DNA from: Bacillus paramycoides | GTDB lineage: Bacteria; Bacillota; Bacilli; Bacillales; Bacillaceae_G | Length of the DNA stretch: 64,000 nt | Reading direction: 5' to 3' | Assembly (NCBI RefSeq): GCF_001884235.1 | Contig: NZ_MAOI01000065.1 | Location: 1-64,000 of the forward strand | In this document: positions 7,899-16,010 of the stretch, piece after piece | Layout: every line of letters begins with the position of its first letter | How positions within the stretch are numbered: position 1 is the stretch's first letter | Notes under the pieces: generated by a model | The model's input: only the letters and a program-made list of their open reading frames with translations | Database searches by the model: none | What the model was told of the DNA's origin: nothing | Position numbers and translations under genes: made by a program

Positions 7899-8724
7899 AA
7901 TAATATTGGCGAAGCCCCTGTAGTAATTTTTCAATTTCGCATTCAGTTTCTTTACATATAGACATTGTACGTAATCTGAAAAATAAGCTACGTAAGAAAG
8001 ATTTTATATTTCCGAATAGAAATTCGTACGAGTTAATATGTAGTGTCGGTTTTTGAACTTGCAATTGAGCTACTAGATCACGAAGGGCTAATATGAGTAC
8101 TTCTTCCTCTAGACCATTTTGCAGCATTGCGACAATTGGACAAACGATACGTTCATCTTCTTCATACTTGTAATAGATGGAATGGACACCAACTTTATTT
8201 AATAAAGTTGGTAGTATTTCTCCGTAATGTGAAGTTCCCAGTTTAGGATTATTAACAAGCGCTTCAAATGTATCTGAAACATGAGCGATACTATGTGCCC
8301 AGCCACGGTCTTGAACATATCCTCGTAAGTCATGTTCTTTGTTCATATATAGAATTAATTTATCTTTTACATTTAAAATATCAGACTGTGATAAGAAATG
8401 ATGTTTTGTATCAGCATCAATAATGAGCGCAATTAATAATGTCGTAAATGCTCGGGTAAATACAGCATCATCGTCATCTAAGTGAACCTTATAAAATAAA
8501 TATTTTTCACTGATGCTTTCTGAGAATAGTTTCTGTAAGTGGGTGTGTGAAATATAGTCCTTCTTGATTAGATGATAAAAAGTAGAGTAAATGAGTTTGT
8601 CTCTTAAATAGCTATCGGTAACACCGATATGTTGAAGCATACTTGAACTTAAAGAATCAATATGAAGTGTGTTGTTGATTATGTAATTATTATTACGAAT
8701 TTCTTCTAACTGCTGTTGTAACAT
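7897..8724 (-). CDS. DUF2785-family protein (275 aa)
   Basis: All-helical soluble protein of unknown function. The segment EHDLRGYVQDRGWAHSIAHVSDTFEAL (about residues 130-157) is characteristic of DUF2785 proteins (family name from memory) and is rich in His/Asp/Arg, suggesting a ligand or metal site. No signal peptide. ATG at 8724 has TAGGAGGG upstream. It converges on the 68-aa membrane protein gene and diverges from the lipoprotein gene. Confidence 0.8.
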   Translation of the reverse strand: MLQQQLEEIRNNNYIINNTLHIDSLSSSMLQHIGVTDSYLRDKLIYSTFYHLIKKDYISHTHLQKLFSESISEKYLFYKVHLDDDDAVFTRAFTTLLIALIIDADTKHHFLSQSDILNVKDKLILYMNKEHDLRGYVQDRGWAHSIAHVSDTFEALVNNPKLGTSHYGEILPTLLNKVGVHSIYYKYEEDERIVCPIVAMLQNGLEEEVLILALRDLVAQLQVQKPTLHINSYEFLFGNIKSFLRSLFFRLRTMSICKETECEIEKLLQGLRQYY

Positions 8725-8827
8725 ATAACCCTCCTATTTTAGAAAATTCTGTATATTAATAGTATAATGGGAGGAAGAAATAGACAAGAAATAAGTTCTT
8801 TTGAATGACTCGATATGGGGGATCGTT

Positions 8828-9190
8828 ATGAGGAAAGCCACGTTCTTCTTCATTAGTATTTTATTTCTAATAATATTATCAGCGTGTACTACGAAAACAG
8901 TAGAGCAAGTAGGAGTAAAAGAAGAACCTAAAGAAGGGTATATCATATTAAGAAATGACACGGTATTTTTTGTCGGTGATAAAACGTTTAAAACAAAAGT
9001 AGAGTTGCAAAATTATATAGAACAACAAATAAATAAAGAACATCCATCAGATACAATTTTGAGGCTGAATGATAAAAGAGCCTATGATCAATTAAAAACA
9101 GGGGATAAAATAAAAGTATGGTCTTCTCAAGTACTTGAAAGTTATCCAGCAAAAATGATTGTAGAGAAACTTGAAATAGTAGAGAAATAG
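8828..9190 (+). CDS. Small lipoprotein, DUF3221-like (120 aa)
   Basis: Signal peptide with lipobox: MRKATFFFISILFLIILSAC, with Cys20 as the lipidation site. The mature part (GYIILRNDTVFFVG... GDKIKVWSSQVLESYPAKMIVEKLEIV) resembles DUF3221/YobA-like domains, small beta-rich OB-like modules exported in Bacillus. ATG at 8828 follows GGGGGATC; an earlier in-frame ATG at 8801 has no site and would spoil the signal peptide. Function unknown. Confidence 0.8.
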   Translation: MRKATFFFISILFLIILSACTTKTVEQVGVKEEPKEGYIILRNDTVFFVGDKTFKTKVELQNYIEQQINKEHPSDTILRLNDKRAYDQLKTGDKIKVWSSQVLESYPAKMIVEKLEIVEK

Positions 9191-9219
9191 AAAAAGGTAG
9201 CGATCACGCTACCTTTTTT
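9191..9219. terminator. Bidirectional terminator between the lipoprotein and pepQ-like genes
   Basis: AAAAAGGTAGCG / CGCTACCTTTTT, a 12-bp stem with loop ATCA, T-rich on both strands. Confidence 0.9.
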
Positions 9220-9220
9220 A

Positions 9221-10318
9221 TTATTTCACAAATTGTAATTCTTTCGGGAATTTCGTTAAAATTTCTGATCCGTCTTTTGTGATGTAAATATCATCTTCAA
9301 TACGAACGCCACCTACGTTTGGTACGTAAATACCTGGTTCGATTGTGAAGACCATACCTTCTTTTAATAGAGAATCGTTGCCTTCTTTTACATCTGGATA
9401 TTCGTGTACGCTAATTCCAAGTCCGTGACCAAGGCGGTGTGGGAAGAAGTCTCCGTAACCTGCATCTGCGATGACAGAGCGAGCAGCGTTGTCGATTGCG
9501 CCAAGTGTAACGCCTGGTTTACATGCTTCAACTGCTTGTAGTTGTCCAGCAAGTACAGTGTTGTAAATGCGAGTTTGTTCTTCAGAAATATCACCAAACG
9601 CTACTGTACGTGTAATGTCAGAGCAGTAACCTTCAATAATTACACCTAAATCAAATAGTACGAAATCGCCGCGTTTCATTTTGTTTGCACCTGGAATACC
9701 GTGTGGAAGAGCAGAGTTTGCACCTGCTAATACCATCGTATCGAATGACATTTTATGGATGCCTTTTGTTTTTAATTCATGCTCAATAATTGCTAATACT
9801 TCTAGTTCGCTGCGATTTTCTTTAATTGCATTTACACCAACTTCAACAGCATAGTCTGCCATTTTAGCTGCTTCACGTAAAATAGAAAGTTCTTTTTCAT
9901 CTTTAATTAAGCGAAGCTCGCGAACTTTCTCTTCAGCTGATTTGAAAGCCGCTTTCGGGAATAATTTTGTTAACTCTTCGTAGCGCTCTACGTTTAAATG
10001 TTCTTTTTCAATTGCAACTGCATTTGCATCAATACCACGATCTTTAATTGCTTTTGCAATCATATCCCATGGTTTGTCAGTATCAGTAAATCCGATAATT
10101 TCATGTGCCCAACCAGCGTTACGTGCTTGGCCTTCTTCCATTTTAGGACAAATTAAAATAGGCTCTTTTTCTTGGAATACAAACATACCAAGTAGTCTTT
10201 CATGTGGTTCGCAGTGGAAGTTTGTCATGTAGAAGACGTTTGGTGTAGAAGTTAAGAACGCAGCCTCTACGTTTTTTTCTTTTAGCCATTGCATTAAATT
10301 TTCTAATCTAGCATTCAT
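9221..10318 (-). CDS. pepQ: Xaa-Pro dipeptidase, M24 family (365 aa)
   Basis: Cytosolic metallopeptidase cleaving Xaa-Pro dipeptides. The creatinase-like N-terminal domain covers about residues 1-125; the pita-bread catalytic domain follows. The five metal ligands can be read: D in FDLGVIIEG, D in YCSDITRT, H in HRLGHGLGISVHE, E in FTIEPGIYVP and E in RIEDDIYI. Full length. ATG at 10318 has CGGGGGTG upstream. A single-gene unit diverging from ytkL. Closest Bacillus subtilis counterparts are YkvY/YqhT-type enzymes. Confidence 0.92.
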   Translation of the reverse strand: MNARLENLMQWLKEKNVEAAFLTSTPNVFYMTNFHCEPHERLLGMFVFQEKEPILICPKMEEGQARNAGWAHEIIGFTDTDKPWDMIAKAIKDRGIDANAVAIEKEHLNVERYEELTKLFPKAAFKSAEEKVRELRLIKDEKELSILREAAKMADYAVEVGVNAIKENRSELEVLAIIEHELKTKGIHKMSFDTMVLAGANSALPHGIPGANKMKRGDFVLFDLGVIIEGYCSDITRTVAFGDISEEQTRIYNTVLAGQLQAVEACKPGVTLGAIDNAARSVIADAGYGDFFPHRLGHGLGISVHEYPDVKEGNDSLLKEGMVFTIEPGIYVPNVGGVRIEDDIYITKDGSEILTKFPKELQFVK

Positions 10319-10467
10319 CGATAGGCACCCCCGAGATATTTAATTACAAATATAACTTTACATCGGATGAAAGCGTTATGACAAGTAAATAGATGTTAGA
10401 AAAGACAGGGAATTAAGAAATCATGTAGAATAAAAAGTGTGAATGTGAATAGGGGAGGAATGGAATG

Positions 10468-11151
10468 ATGAAAGTATCTTATCACGGGCATTCAGTTGTA
10501 AAGATTGAAACGAATGGAAAGGTTATTTTAATTGACCCATTTTTAACGGGGAATCCGAAAACAGATTTAAAAGCAGAAGATGTAAAAGTTGATGCGATTA
10601 TTTTATCGCACGGACACGGTGATCATGTCGGCGATACAGTAGCGCTAGCAAAAAAAAATAATGCGGTTGTTGTGGCGCCGTTTGAATTAGCGACATTTTT
10701 AGGATGGCAAGGTGTAAATACACATCCAATGCATATTGGAGGTTCACACGAATTTAACTTCGGTAAAGTGAAATTTACGCAAGCGTTCCACGGTTCTAGT
10801 TATATTGATGAAGAAAATAAAACAATTACATATACAGGTATGCCAGCTGGTATTTTGTTTACGGCAGAGGAGAAAACTGTATATCATGCAGGAGATACTG
10901 CTTTATTCTCTGATATGAAGTTAATTGGAGAACTTAATAACGTTGATTTAGCATTTTTACCAATTGGTGATAATTTTACAATGGGGCCAGAAGATGCTGT
11001 TTTAGCTGCAAAATGGGTAGGTGCGAAAACAGTTGTACCGATGCATTACAATACGTTCCCAGTTATTGAACAAGACCCTTATCAATTTGTAGAAAAACTA
11101 CAAAATTGTACAGGGAAAGTATTAGAAGCTGGAGAAAGTATTACACTATAA
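10468..11151 (+). CDS. ytkL: UPF0173 metal-dependent hydrolase YtkL (227 aa)
   Basis: Metallo-beta-lactamase fold hydrolase. The signature H-x-H-x-D-H is seen as [10 protein letters not shown] (about residues 50-58), with further ligands in [16 protein letters not shown] and PMHYNTFP. The substrate is not known. Two ATGs in a row (10465, 10468) follow AGGGGAGGA; 10468 gives the usual family start MKVSYHGHS. It is followed by a strong terminator and lies at its usual place near ytoI-ytpI-nrnA. Confidence 0.92.
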   Translation: MKVSYHGHSVVKIETNGKVILIDPFLTGNPKTDLKAEDVKVDAIILSHGHGDHVGDTVALAKKNNAVVVAPFELATFLGWQGVNTHPMHIGGSHEFNFGKVKFTQAFHGSSYIDEENKTITYTGMPAGILFTAEEKTVYHAGDTALFSDMKLIGELNNVDLAFLPIGDNFTMGPEDAVLAAKWVGAKTVVPMHYNTFPVIEQDPYQFVEKLQNCTGKVLEAGESITL

Positions 11152-11153
11152 AA

Positions 11154-11193
11154 AAGAAACCCTTCATTTGAACAGACAAGTGAAGGGTTTTTT
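11154..11193. terminator. Bidirectional terminator behind ytkL
   Basis: AACCCTTCA (11158-11166) and TGAAGGGTT (11181-11189), extendable by TTG/CAA pairs, followed by TTTT. On the opposite strand it serves the 53-codon gene ending at 11192. Confidence 0.85.
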
Positions 11194-11353
11194 ACGTGTG
11201 TAGCACAGCTTTTAAAGTTTGCGCTTGTTTTGGTGATTCTTTTCTTTTTGGGAGTGGCTGTTCGGGTGTTTCATTCAATTCCATTGCAACCTTTTTTCCA
11301 TCTACGAAAGCTAAAAATACAGCACCTACAACCTCTAAAAATTTTTTCATCAT
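11192..11353 (-). CDS. Unannotated small protein, 53 aa
   Basis: Found by reading the minus strand: ATG ATG at 11353-11348, TAA at 11192-11194. AAAGGAG is 7 bases before the first ATG, an ideal spacing. The protein begins MMKKFLEVVGAVFLAFVDGK, a short amphipathic or hydrophobic N-terminus, and continues into a Pro/Lys/Gln-rich polar tail (TPEQPLPKRKESPKQAQ). The gene ends in the ytkL terminator, which is bidirectional. I do not recognise it. The good ribosome binding site and own terminator favour a real gene. Confidence 0.65.
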   Translation of the reverse strand: MMKKFLEVVGAVFLAFVDGKKVAMELNETPEQPLPKRKESPKQAQTLKAVLHT

Positions 11354-11597
11354 TTATTCGCTCCTTTGTTTCATTTCTTGTCTTAATTGTATATGGAAGC
11401 GTGTGGACAAACTATCGAACGAGATGACAATACCATTACATTGTTATAATGGAAGGATTGGTGTAATGTAAGGAGCATTTTGTTATAAAAAAAATAGTAC
11501 AGACATACAAAGAGAGAGTGTAACAGTTTTGAAAATATAGTATACTGAAAATACAACACATGAAGAATTTAGGGAAAAGAAAGTATGGTGAAACCAT

Positions 11598-12911
11598 TTG
11601 GCTACCAAACATAATCAAATTTTAGAACATATTAATAGCCTGCCAGTAGGGCATAAAATTTCTGTGAGGCAAATTGCGAAAGATTTAGGTGTAAGTGAAG
11701 GGACAGCTTACAGAGCAATTAAAGATGCAGAAAATAAAGGATATGTTAGTACAATTGAACGTGTCGGAACAATTCGAATTGAACAAAAGAAGAAAGAGAA
11801 TATTGAAAAACTGACATATGCAGAAGTCGTTAACATTGTCGATGGTCAAGTGCTTGGAGGCAGAGACGGACTACATAAAACATTAAATAAATTCGTAATC
11901 GGGGCTATGAAATTAGAAGCGATGATGCGCTATACAGAAGCAGGGAACTTACTTATTATCGGTAACCGTACGAACGCACATCAACTAGCATTAGAAGCTG
12001 GAGCTGCGGTGTTGATTACGGGTGGATTTGATACGGAAGATCATGTGAAGAAATTAGCAGACGAGTTAAAGCTACCGATAATTTCGAGTAGCTATGATAC
12101 ATTTACGGTCGCAACGTTAATTAACCGTGCTATTTATGATCAGCTTATTAAGAAAGAAATTGTACTTGTTGAAGATATTTTAACACCAATTGAAGAAACG
12201 TTATATTTAAAGCCAAGTGATACAGTACAGCAATGGCATGCCTATAATGAAGAGACGATGCATGGACGTTATCCAATTGTTGATGAAAATAAAAAGGTGT
12301 TAGGTATCGTAACTTCCAAAGATATGATTGGTGTTGTGAAAGAAACACCAATTGATAAAGTAATGACAAAGCATCCAATTACGGTAAATGGAAAAATGTC
12401 TGTCGCAGCTGCGGCACGTATGATGGTGTGGGAAGGTATTGAGTTACTTCCTGTTGTTGACGAAGGAAATAAATTACAAGGAATTATTAGCCGCCAAGAT
12501 GTACTTCAGGCGCTGCAAATGATTCAGCGTCAACCGCAAGTTGGTGAAACAATTGATGATATTGTAACGAATCAATTTATGACTCCGAAAGAAGCGAAAA
12601 ATGAGCATCTATACCAATTTTCAGTGACACCACAAATGACCAATTCAATCGGGACGTTATCTTACGGCGTATTCGCAACGATTGTGACCGAAGCAACGAA
12701 TCGCGTCATTCGTGCGCAGAAGAAGAGTGACTTAATTGTTGAGAACTTAACCATTTATTTCGTAAAGCCAGTTCAAATTGATAATGTTGTATCAGTTCAT
12801 CCGAAAGTATTAGAAATTGGGCGTAAATTTGGTAAGGTTGATGTAGAAGTGCATCATGAAGGTAATGTTGTTGGAAAAGCATTGCTTATGGTGCAATTGA
12901 TCGACAAATAA
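11598..12911 (+). CDS. ytoI: YtoI-type regulator: HTH, DRTGG, two CBS and hot-dog domains (437 aa)
   Basis: Domains in order: a winged-helix-like HTH at about 1-60 (SVRQIAKDLGVSEGTAYRAIKDAENKGYVST), DRTGG domain at about 75-190, a CBS pair at about 195-310 (DTVQQWHAYNEETMHGRYPIVDE, then MSVAAAARMMVWEGIELLPVVDE), and a hot-dog thioesterase-like domain at the C-terminus. CBS pairs bind adenine nucleotides, so it likely senses nucleotides and binds DNA or acyl groups, which is inference. TTG at 11598 is the only possible start because a stop lies three codons upstream; the ribosome binding site is weak. It has the same domain order as B. subtilis YtoI. Confidence 0.9.
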   Translation: MATKHNQILEHINSLPVGHKISVRQIAKDLGVSEGTAYRAIKDAENKGYVSTIERVGTIRIEQKKKENIEKLTYAEVVNIVDGQVLGGRDGLHKTLNKFVIGAMKLEAMMRYTEAGNLLIIGNRTNAHQLALEAGAAVLITGGFDTEDHVKKLADELKLPIISSSYDTFTVATLINRAIYDQLIKKEIVLVEDILTPIEETLYLKPSDTVQQWHAYNEETMHGRYPIVDENKKVLGIVTSKDMIGVVKETPIDKVMTKHPITVNGKMSVAAAARMMVWEGIELLPVVDEGNKLQGIISRQDVLQALQMIQRQPQVGETIDDIVTNQFMTPKEAKNEHLYQFSVTPQMTNSIGTLSYGVFATIVTEATNRVIRAQKKSDLIVENLTIYFVKPVQIDNVVSVHPKVLEIGRKFGKVDVEVHHEGNVVGKALLMVQLIDK

Positions 12912-12951
12912 AAAGATGGAACAAATCGCTTTGATTTGTTCCATCTTTTTT
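12910..12951 (+). terminator. Terminator of ytoI
   Basis: Perfect 18-bp stem (12910-12927 with 12933-12950) including the end of the stop region, loop GCTTT, T-run on the 3' arm. Confidence 0.9.
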
Positions 12952-13173
12952 GTTTTATAGGTGTTGTCCATCGCTAAAGATGTAAGCGAGTTTTAGTAGA
13001 ATATGTATAAGGCTGAGTAGGAGTAGGAAAATTATGCTTATTTGGTATGTAGGAGAGGGGTTATATGGAGAGACAATTATATAATGATAAATAACAGAAT
13101 ATTAATTCTTTTAGATTATATACTATGTTATAATCGGATTGTAAGATAATGGATGTCGGAAGGGGGATGCAAT

Positions 13174-13437
13174 ATGTCATCAGAATTACTCTTTTTTGGT
13201 GGTATCGCACTCTTTTACTTTCTTGTGATGATACCAATTCAATACTTATATTTACAAGGATTAAATGAAAAAAAGAAACGAACAGGATTATCTCAGCAAG
13301 AACTGTACAAACAGATGTCCTTTGAAGAAGAACAATTACATTTTCACGTACAAGGCAATCTATTTAATATACCTTCTGCGTTTGTTGCAAGTATGATTTT
13401 GAAGATTAAGGGACGTAAAAAAGCATCACAATATTGA
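13174..13437 (+). CDS. Small membrane-anchored protein, possibly DUF3949 (87 aa)
   Basis: One N-terminal membrane helix (FFGGIALFYFLVMIPIQYLYL, about residues 6-27) and a charged cytoplasmic part (NEKKKRTGLSQQELYKQMSFEEEQLHFHVQGN). It may belong to DUF3949; the assignment is from memory. ATG at 13174 follows AAGGGGGA. An extended -10 (TGTTATAAT, 13123-13136 region) precedes it. It converges with ytpI on a shared terminator. Confidence 0.75.
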   Translation: MSSELLFFGGIALFYFLVMIPIQYLYLQGLNEKKKRTGLSQQELYKQMSFEEEQLHFHVQGNLFNIPSAFVASMILKIKGRKKASQY

Positions 13438-13446
13438 TGCTTTTTT
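13419..13446. terminator. Bidirectional terminator between the 87-aa gene and ytpI
   Basis: AAAAGCATCA / TGATGCTTTT stem with loop CAATAT, A-run before and T-run after; contains the stop of the left gene. Confidence 0.85.
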
Positions 13447-13750
13447 ACGTTGTTTTATAAGATTCAGCTTCTTTTACTGCTAATGGTAGAAAATGTTTAT
13501 ATTGGCGGAATCCATTAAATGTACTCGCAGTGCCAAATAAAATAAACAAAACACCAACGATGATGCGGGCAGTTGAAAGCTCTAAAAAAAATTGGTTTAT
13601 CCCAAAGAATAGGACGAATAAGCCAAGTGCCATAGCGGATTTCCCTGAGAGCCAACCTTTCTCCATTGGACGGTTTGTACGAAAGAATTTTGTTTTATAG
13701 AAGAGATACAACATAAATGAGACGATAATACAGAAAACTAATACTGGCAT
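13445..13750 (-). CDS. ytpI: YtpI-family membrane protein (101 aa)
   Basis: Three predicted membrane helices: about residues 2-20, 40-60 (SAMALGLFVLFFGINQFFLEL) and 66-84. The N-terminus MPVLVFCIIVSFMLYLFYKTKFFR matches B. subtilis YtpI, whose function is unknown. Start chosen at 13750 (GGGAG 9 bases upstream) rather than 13765. It lies between ytoI and nrnA as in other Bacillus. Confidence 0.88.
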   Translation of the reverse strand: MPVLVFCIIVSFMLYLFYKTKFFRTNRPMEKGWLSGKSAMALGLFVLFFGINQFFLELSTARIIVGVLFILFGTASTFNGFRQYKHFLPLAVKEAESYKTT

Positions 13751-13857
13751 AATGCACACTCCCATCGCTTTATATAAAATAGTGGAGAATAAAGAAATAT
13801 CTAAACTTTCTAACTTTTATTATAAAGCAATTGTTCGCATGTATGAAATATTTTCCG

Positions 13858-13933
13858 CTATAATGGAGGATAAAGTGAAACTTTAATTAGTGTGGGGATA
13901 TTTCCCCCCACACTAATTATTAGTTGAACGAAT
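13858..13933 (+). repeat. Dispersed hairpin repeat, copy A (bcr-like)
   Basis: Contains ATAAAGTGAAACTTT (13870-13884) and a perfect 13-bp inverted repeat AATTAGTGTGGGG (13885-13897) / CCCCACACTAATT (13906-13918), then TAGTTGAACGAATC. The same blocks occur in inverted orientation at 28533-28590, upstream of ytvI. It also carries a TATAAT-like box at its left end. Short interspersed repeats (bcr elements) are known in the B. cereus group; membership of a named bcr class needs checking. It lies about 130 bases before nrnA. Confidence 0.6.
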
Positions 13934-14064
13934 CGGGCTTTTACGTGCAGTTGATCCGCCGCTTAACTTTGTCTCATTGGTTTCAATGTATTTTGAGGTT
14001 GGAGTCTTACTACACGTTAATGCGGGATAAAGTGAAGAAGTTGAATGAAAAGGAGATTATACAT

Positions 14065-14997
14065 ATGCATGAACAAATTTTAGGAGCAATTAAAGAGTTT
14101 GATACAATTATTATTCATCGTCATGTGCGTCCGGATCCAGATGCGTTAGGTTCTCAGTGCGGACTTGGTACAATTTTGCAAGAATCGTTTCCAGAGAAAA
14201 ATATTTATATGGTTGGGTACAACGAGCCTTCTTTATCGTTTTTACGAGTAATGGATGATATTGAAGATAGTGTATATGAAGATGCACTTGTTATCGTTTG
14301 TGATACAGCAAATCAAGAGCGTGTTTGTGATCAGCGTTATACAAAAGGAAAGATGTTAATTAAAATTGATCATCATCCGAATGAAGATCCGTACGGAGAT
14401 ATTACGTGGGTGGATACGACAGCAAGCTCTACAAGTGAGCTTATTTATGAGTTTTATTCTTATGGAAAAGATAAAGGATTAACGATTTCAAAGGAAGCAG
14501 CTCGCCTTATTTTAGCGGGTATTGTTGGAGATACAGGCCGCTTCTTATTCCCAAATACAACAGCGAAAACACTTCGTTACGTAAGTGAGCTTGTTGATAT
14601 GGACGTGAAATTCACGGATTTATACAATGAAATGTATAAGACGAAAGAGAAAATTGCTCGTTTAAACGGTTATATTTTACAAAACTTTACGATGGTAGAA
14701 GAAGGAGCAGCTTACATTAAATTAACGAAAGAGGTATTAGAAAAGTTTGATGTACTTCCTTCTGAAGCATCTGGTGTTGTCGGGGCGCTTGGTAATATTG
14801 ATGGATTAAAGGCGTGGGTTCTATTTTTAGAGGAAGACGATGTTATTCGTGTTCGTCTTCGTTCAAAAGGACCGGTTATTAATAAATTAGCAATGCAATA
14901 TAACGGTGGAGGACATCCGATGGCTTCTGGTGCAAAAGCATCTTCTTGGGAAGAAGCGGATCGTCTTTTTGCTGATTTACGTGAGCTGTGTAAATAA
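14065..14997 (+). CDS. nrnA: NrnA, oligoribonuclease / pAp phosphatase (310 aa)
   Basis: DHH-DHHA1 phosphoesterase that degrades nanoRNAs from the 5' end and dephosphorylates 3'-phosphoadenosine 5'-phosphate. DHH-domain motifs: HRHVRPDPDALGSQ (about 18-31), CDTANQERV (about 80-88) and DHHPNEDPYGD (about 103-113). The DHHA1 motif is GGGHPMASGAKAS near the C-terminus. ATG at 14065 follows AAGGAG at 14050-14055; the longer frame runs through the repeat. B. subtilis YtqI counterpart. Confidence 0.95.
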   Translation: MHEQILGAIKEFDTIIIHRHVRPDPDALGSQCGLGTILQESFPEKNIYMVGYNEPSLSFLRVMDDIEDSVYEDALVIVCDTANQERVCDQRYTKGKMLIKIDHHPNEDPYGDITWVDTTASSTSELIYEFYSYGKDKGLTISKEAARLILAGIVGDTGRFLFPNTTAKTLRYVSELVDMDVKFTDLYNEMYKTKEKIARLNGYILQNFTMVEEGAAYIKLTKEVLEKFDVLPSEASGVVGALGNIDGLKAWVLFLEEDDVIRVRLRSKGPVINKLAMQYNGGGHPMASGAKASSWEEADRLFADLRELCK

Positions 14998-15011
14998 GAG
15001 CTTATATGTTA

Positions 15012-15056
15012 AAACGAAAAGAAGGAGAGGCGTAGAAGCCCTCCTTCTTTTCGTTT
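15012..15056. terminator. Bidirectional terminator between nrnA and ytrI
   Basis: Perfect 16-bp stem, AAACGAAAAGAAGGAG (15012-15027) with CTCCTTCTTTTCGTTT (15041-15056). Confidence 0.9.
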
Positions 15057-15558
15057 ATTTTTCTTTCTCTATATCAATACTAATTTCAAGTACGGTATCA
15101 AAAGAGACTGTGTCTACTTTGAAGCGATATATACGATCGTAATGTTTGTACGTTTTATTTTCGATTACCTTTTTGAGGAGGTCTTTATTTTTGGCGATGC
15201 TTTGAATGTTTTTCGTTAAAAGATGTTGGAGATCGTTATGGATAGAAGTGGTCATATTTTCGAGTGTAAGGTTGTCTAAGTCATATTTTTCTCGATTTAT
15301 AATTTTTATTTTGATTTCTTGAATTGTTAAGAGCCGCTTATTTTCCGTATTCAATTTCTCTTGATCTTCGAGAAGGACGTGGAGTTTTGCTTCTTGCTTT
15401 TCTATAATTTCTTTTTGTTCTGCTATTTTACTAGCTTGTTCTTGCTGGAAAACACCGTATATGTACAAAAAAATAAACCAGCTCAAAACCCCTCCAACAG
15501 CAGCGCCAGCTAAAACTAAATACCACCTTTTTGCTGTATTGGCACTTGGTACTCTCAT
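15055..15558 (-). CDS. ytrI: Sporulation membrane protein YtrI (167 aa)
   Basis: One membrane helix at about residues 14-36 (LVLAGAAVGGVLSWFIFLYIYG), then a coiled coil (QEQASKIAEQKEIIEKQEAKLHVLLEDQEKLNTENKRL cut by typical heptads) and a small C-terminal domain. Length 167 aa equals B. subtilis YtrI, which is needed for efficient sporulation. Start at 15558 forms an ATGA overlap with the ytrH stop, so the longer frame to 15579 is rejected. Co-transcribed behind ytrH. Confidence 0.9.
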   Translation of the reverse strand: MRVPSANTAKRWYLVLAGAAVGGVLSWFIFLYIYGVFQQEQASKIAEQKEIIEKQEAKLHVLLEDQEKLNTENKRLLTIQEIKIKIINREKYDLDNLTLENMTTSIHNDLQHLLTKNIQSIAKNKDLLKKVIENKTYKHYDRIYRFKVDTVSFDTVLEISIDIEKEK

Positions 15559-15893
15559 ACATGTTCCTGTGTAAGCCATTTAATAATAATAAGACCAGTT
15601 TGCATACCACCAGTTGCGAAAAAAATAAGGAGAATTTGTTTTACGATATCTTTCATATCTCCGCCAAAGAAGCTTCTTTCAAAGCTATAAAAGGTATCGA
15701 ACGTTCCGCCAATTGCTGCAACGAGTGCCCAAATTCTTAAATTTTGGGCAAATTGATTAATATAAGTTAGAGCTGGTTTTCCGATGAGAAATGCACCAAA
15801 TCCACCAATTAATGAACCACCAAGTATAACTCCAAAGGCAATAAAGTAACTAATAATAAGCAGAGAGAAAAAAGTATGTTCTCTTACATCCAT
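15555..15893 (-). CDS. ytrH: Sporulation membrane protein YtrH (112 aa)
   Basis: Three membrane helices (about 12-38, 55-72 with WALVAAIGGTFDTFYSFER, 80-105). The core AAIGGTF..YSFER and C-terminal WLTQEH are shared with B. subtilis YtrH, a sigma-E-controlled sporulation gene. Start at 15893 gives a 7-base spacing from AAAGGGGA; the frame itself reaches 15968. First gene of the ytrHI pair, divergent from dnaE. A sigma-E promoter is expected upstream but I could not fix it. Confidence 0.9.
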   Translation of the reverse strand: MDVREHTFFSLLIISYFIAFGVILGGSLIGGFGAFLIGKPALTYINQFAQNLRIWALVAAIGGTFDTFYSFERSFFGGDMKDIVKQILLIFFATGGMQTGLIIIKWLTQEHV

Positions 15894-16010
15894 CGTCATT
15901 CCCCTTTCTTCTTCATATATATGGACAAAGTATGAGAAGTATGTTTTGATTTCCGCTTTCCTCATCACCTATAATAAAAGTAGTCAAATAGGTAAAGAGA
16001 GGGTACAACA

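Noticed and set aside
11196-11471. 91-codon plus-strand ORF behind ytkL
   Set aside because: Begins in a terminator, no ribosome binding site, and overlaps the better supported 53-codon gene on the other strand.
13065-13094. Nine-codon ORF (MERQLYNDK) behind AGGAGAGGGG
   Set aside because: Very short, no terminator and no further support; a good ribosome site alone is weak evidence.
15940-15990. Sigma-E promoter for ytrHI
   Set aside because: CATACTTT-like boxes are present but no pair with right spacing could be fixed.
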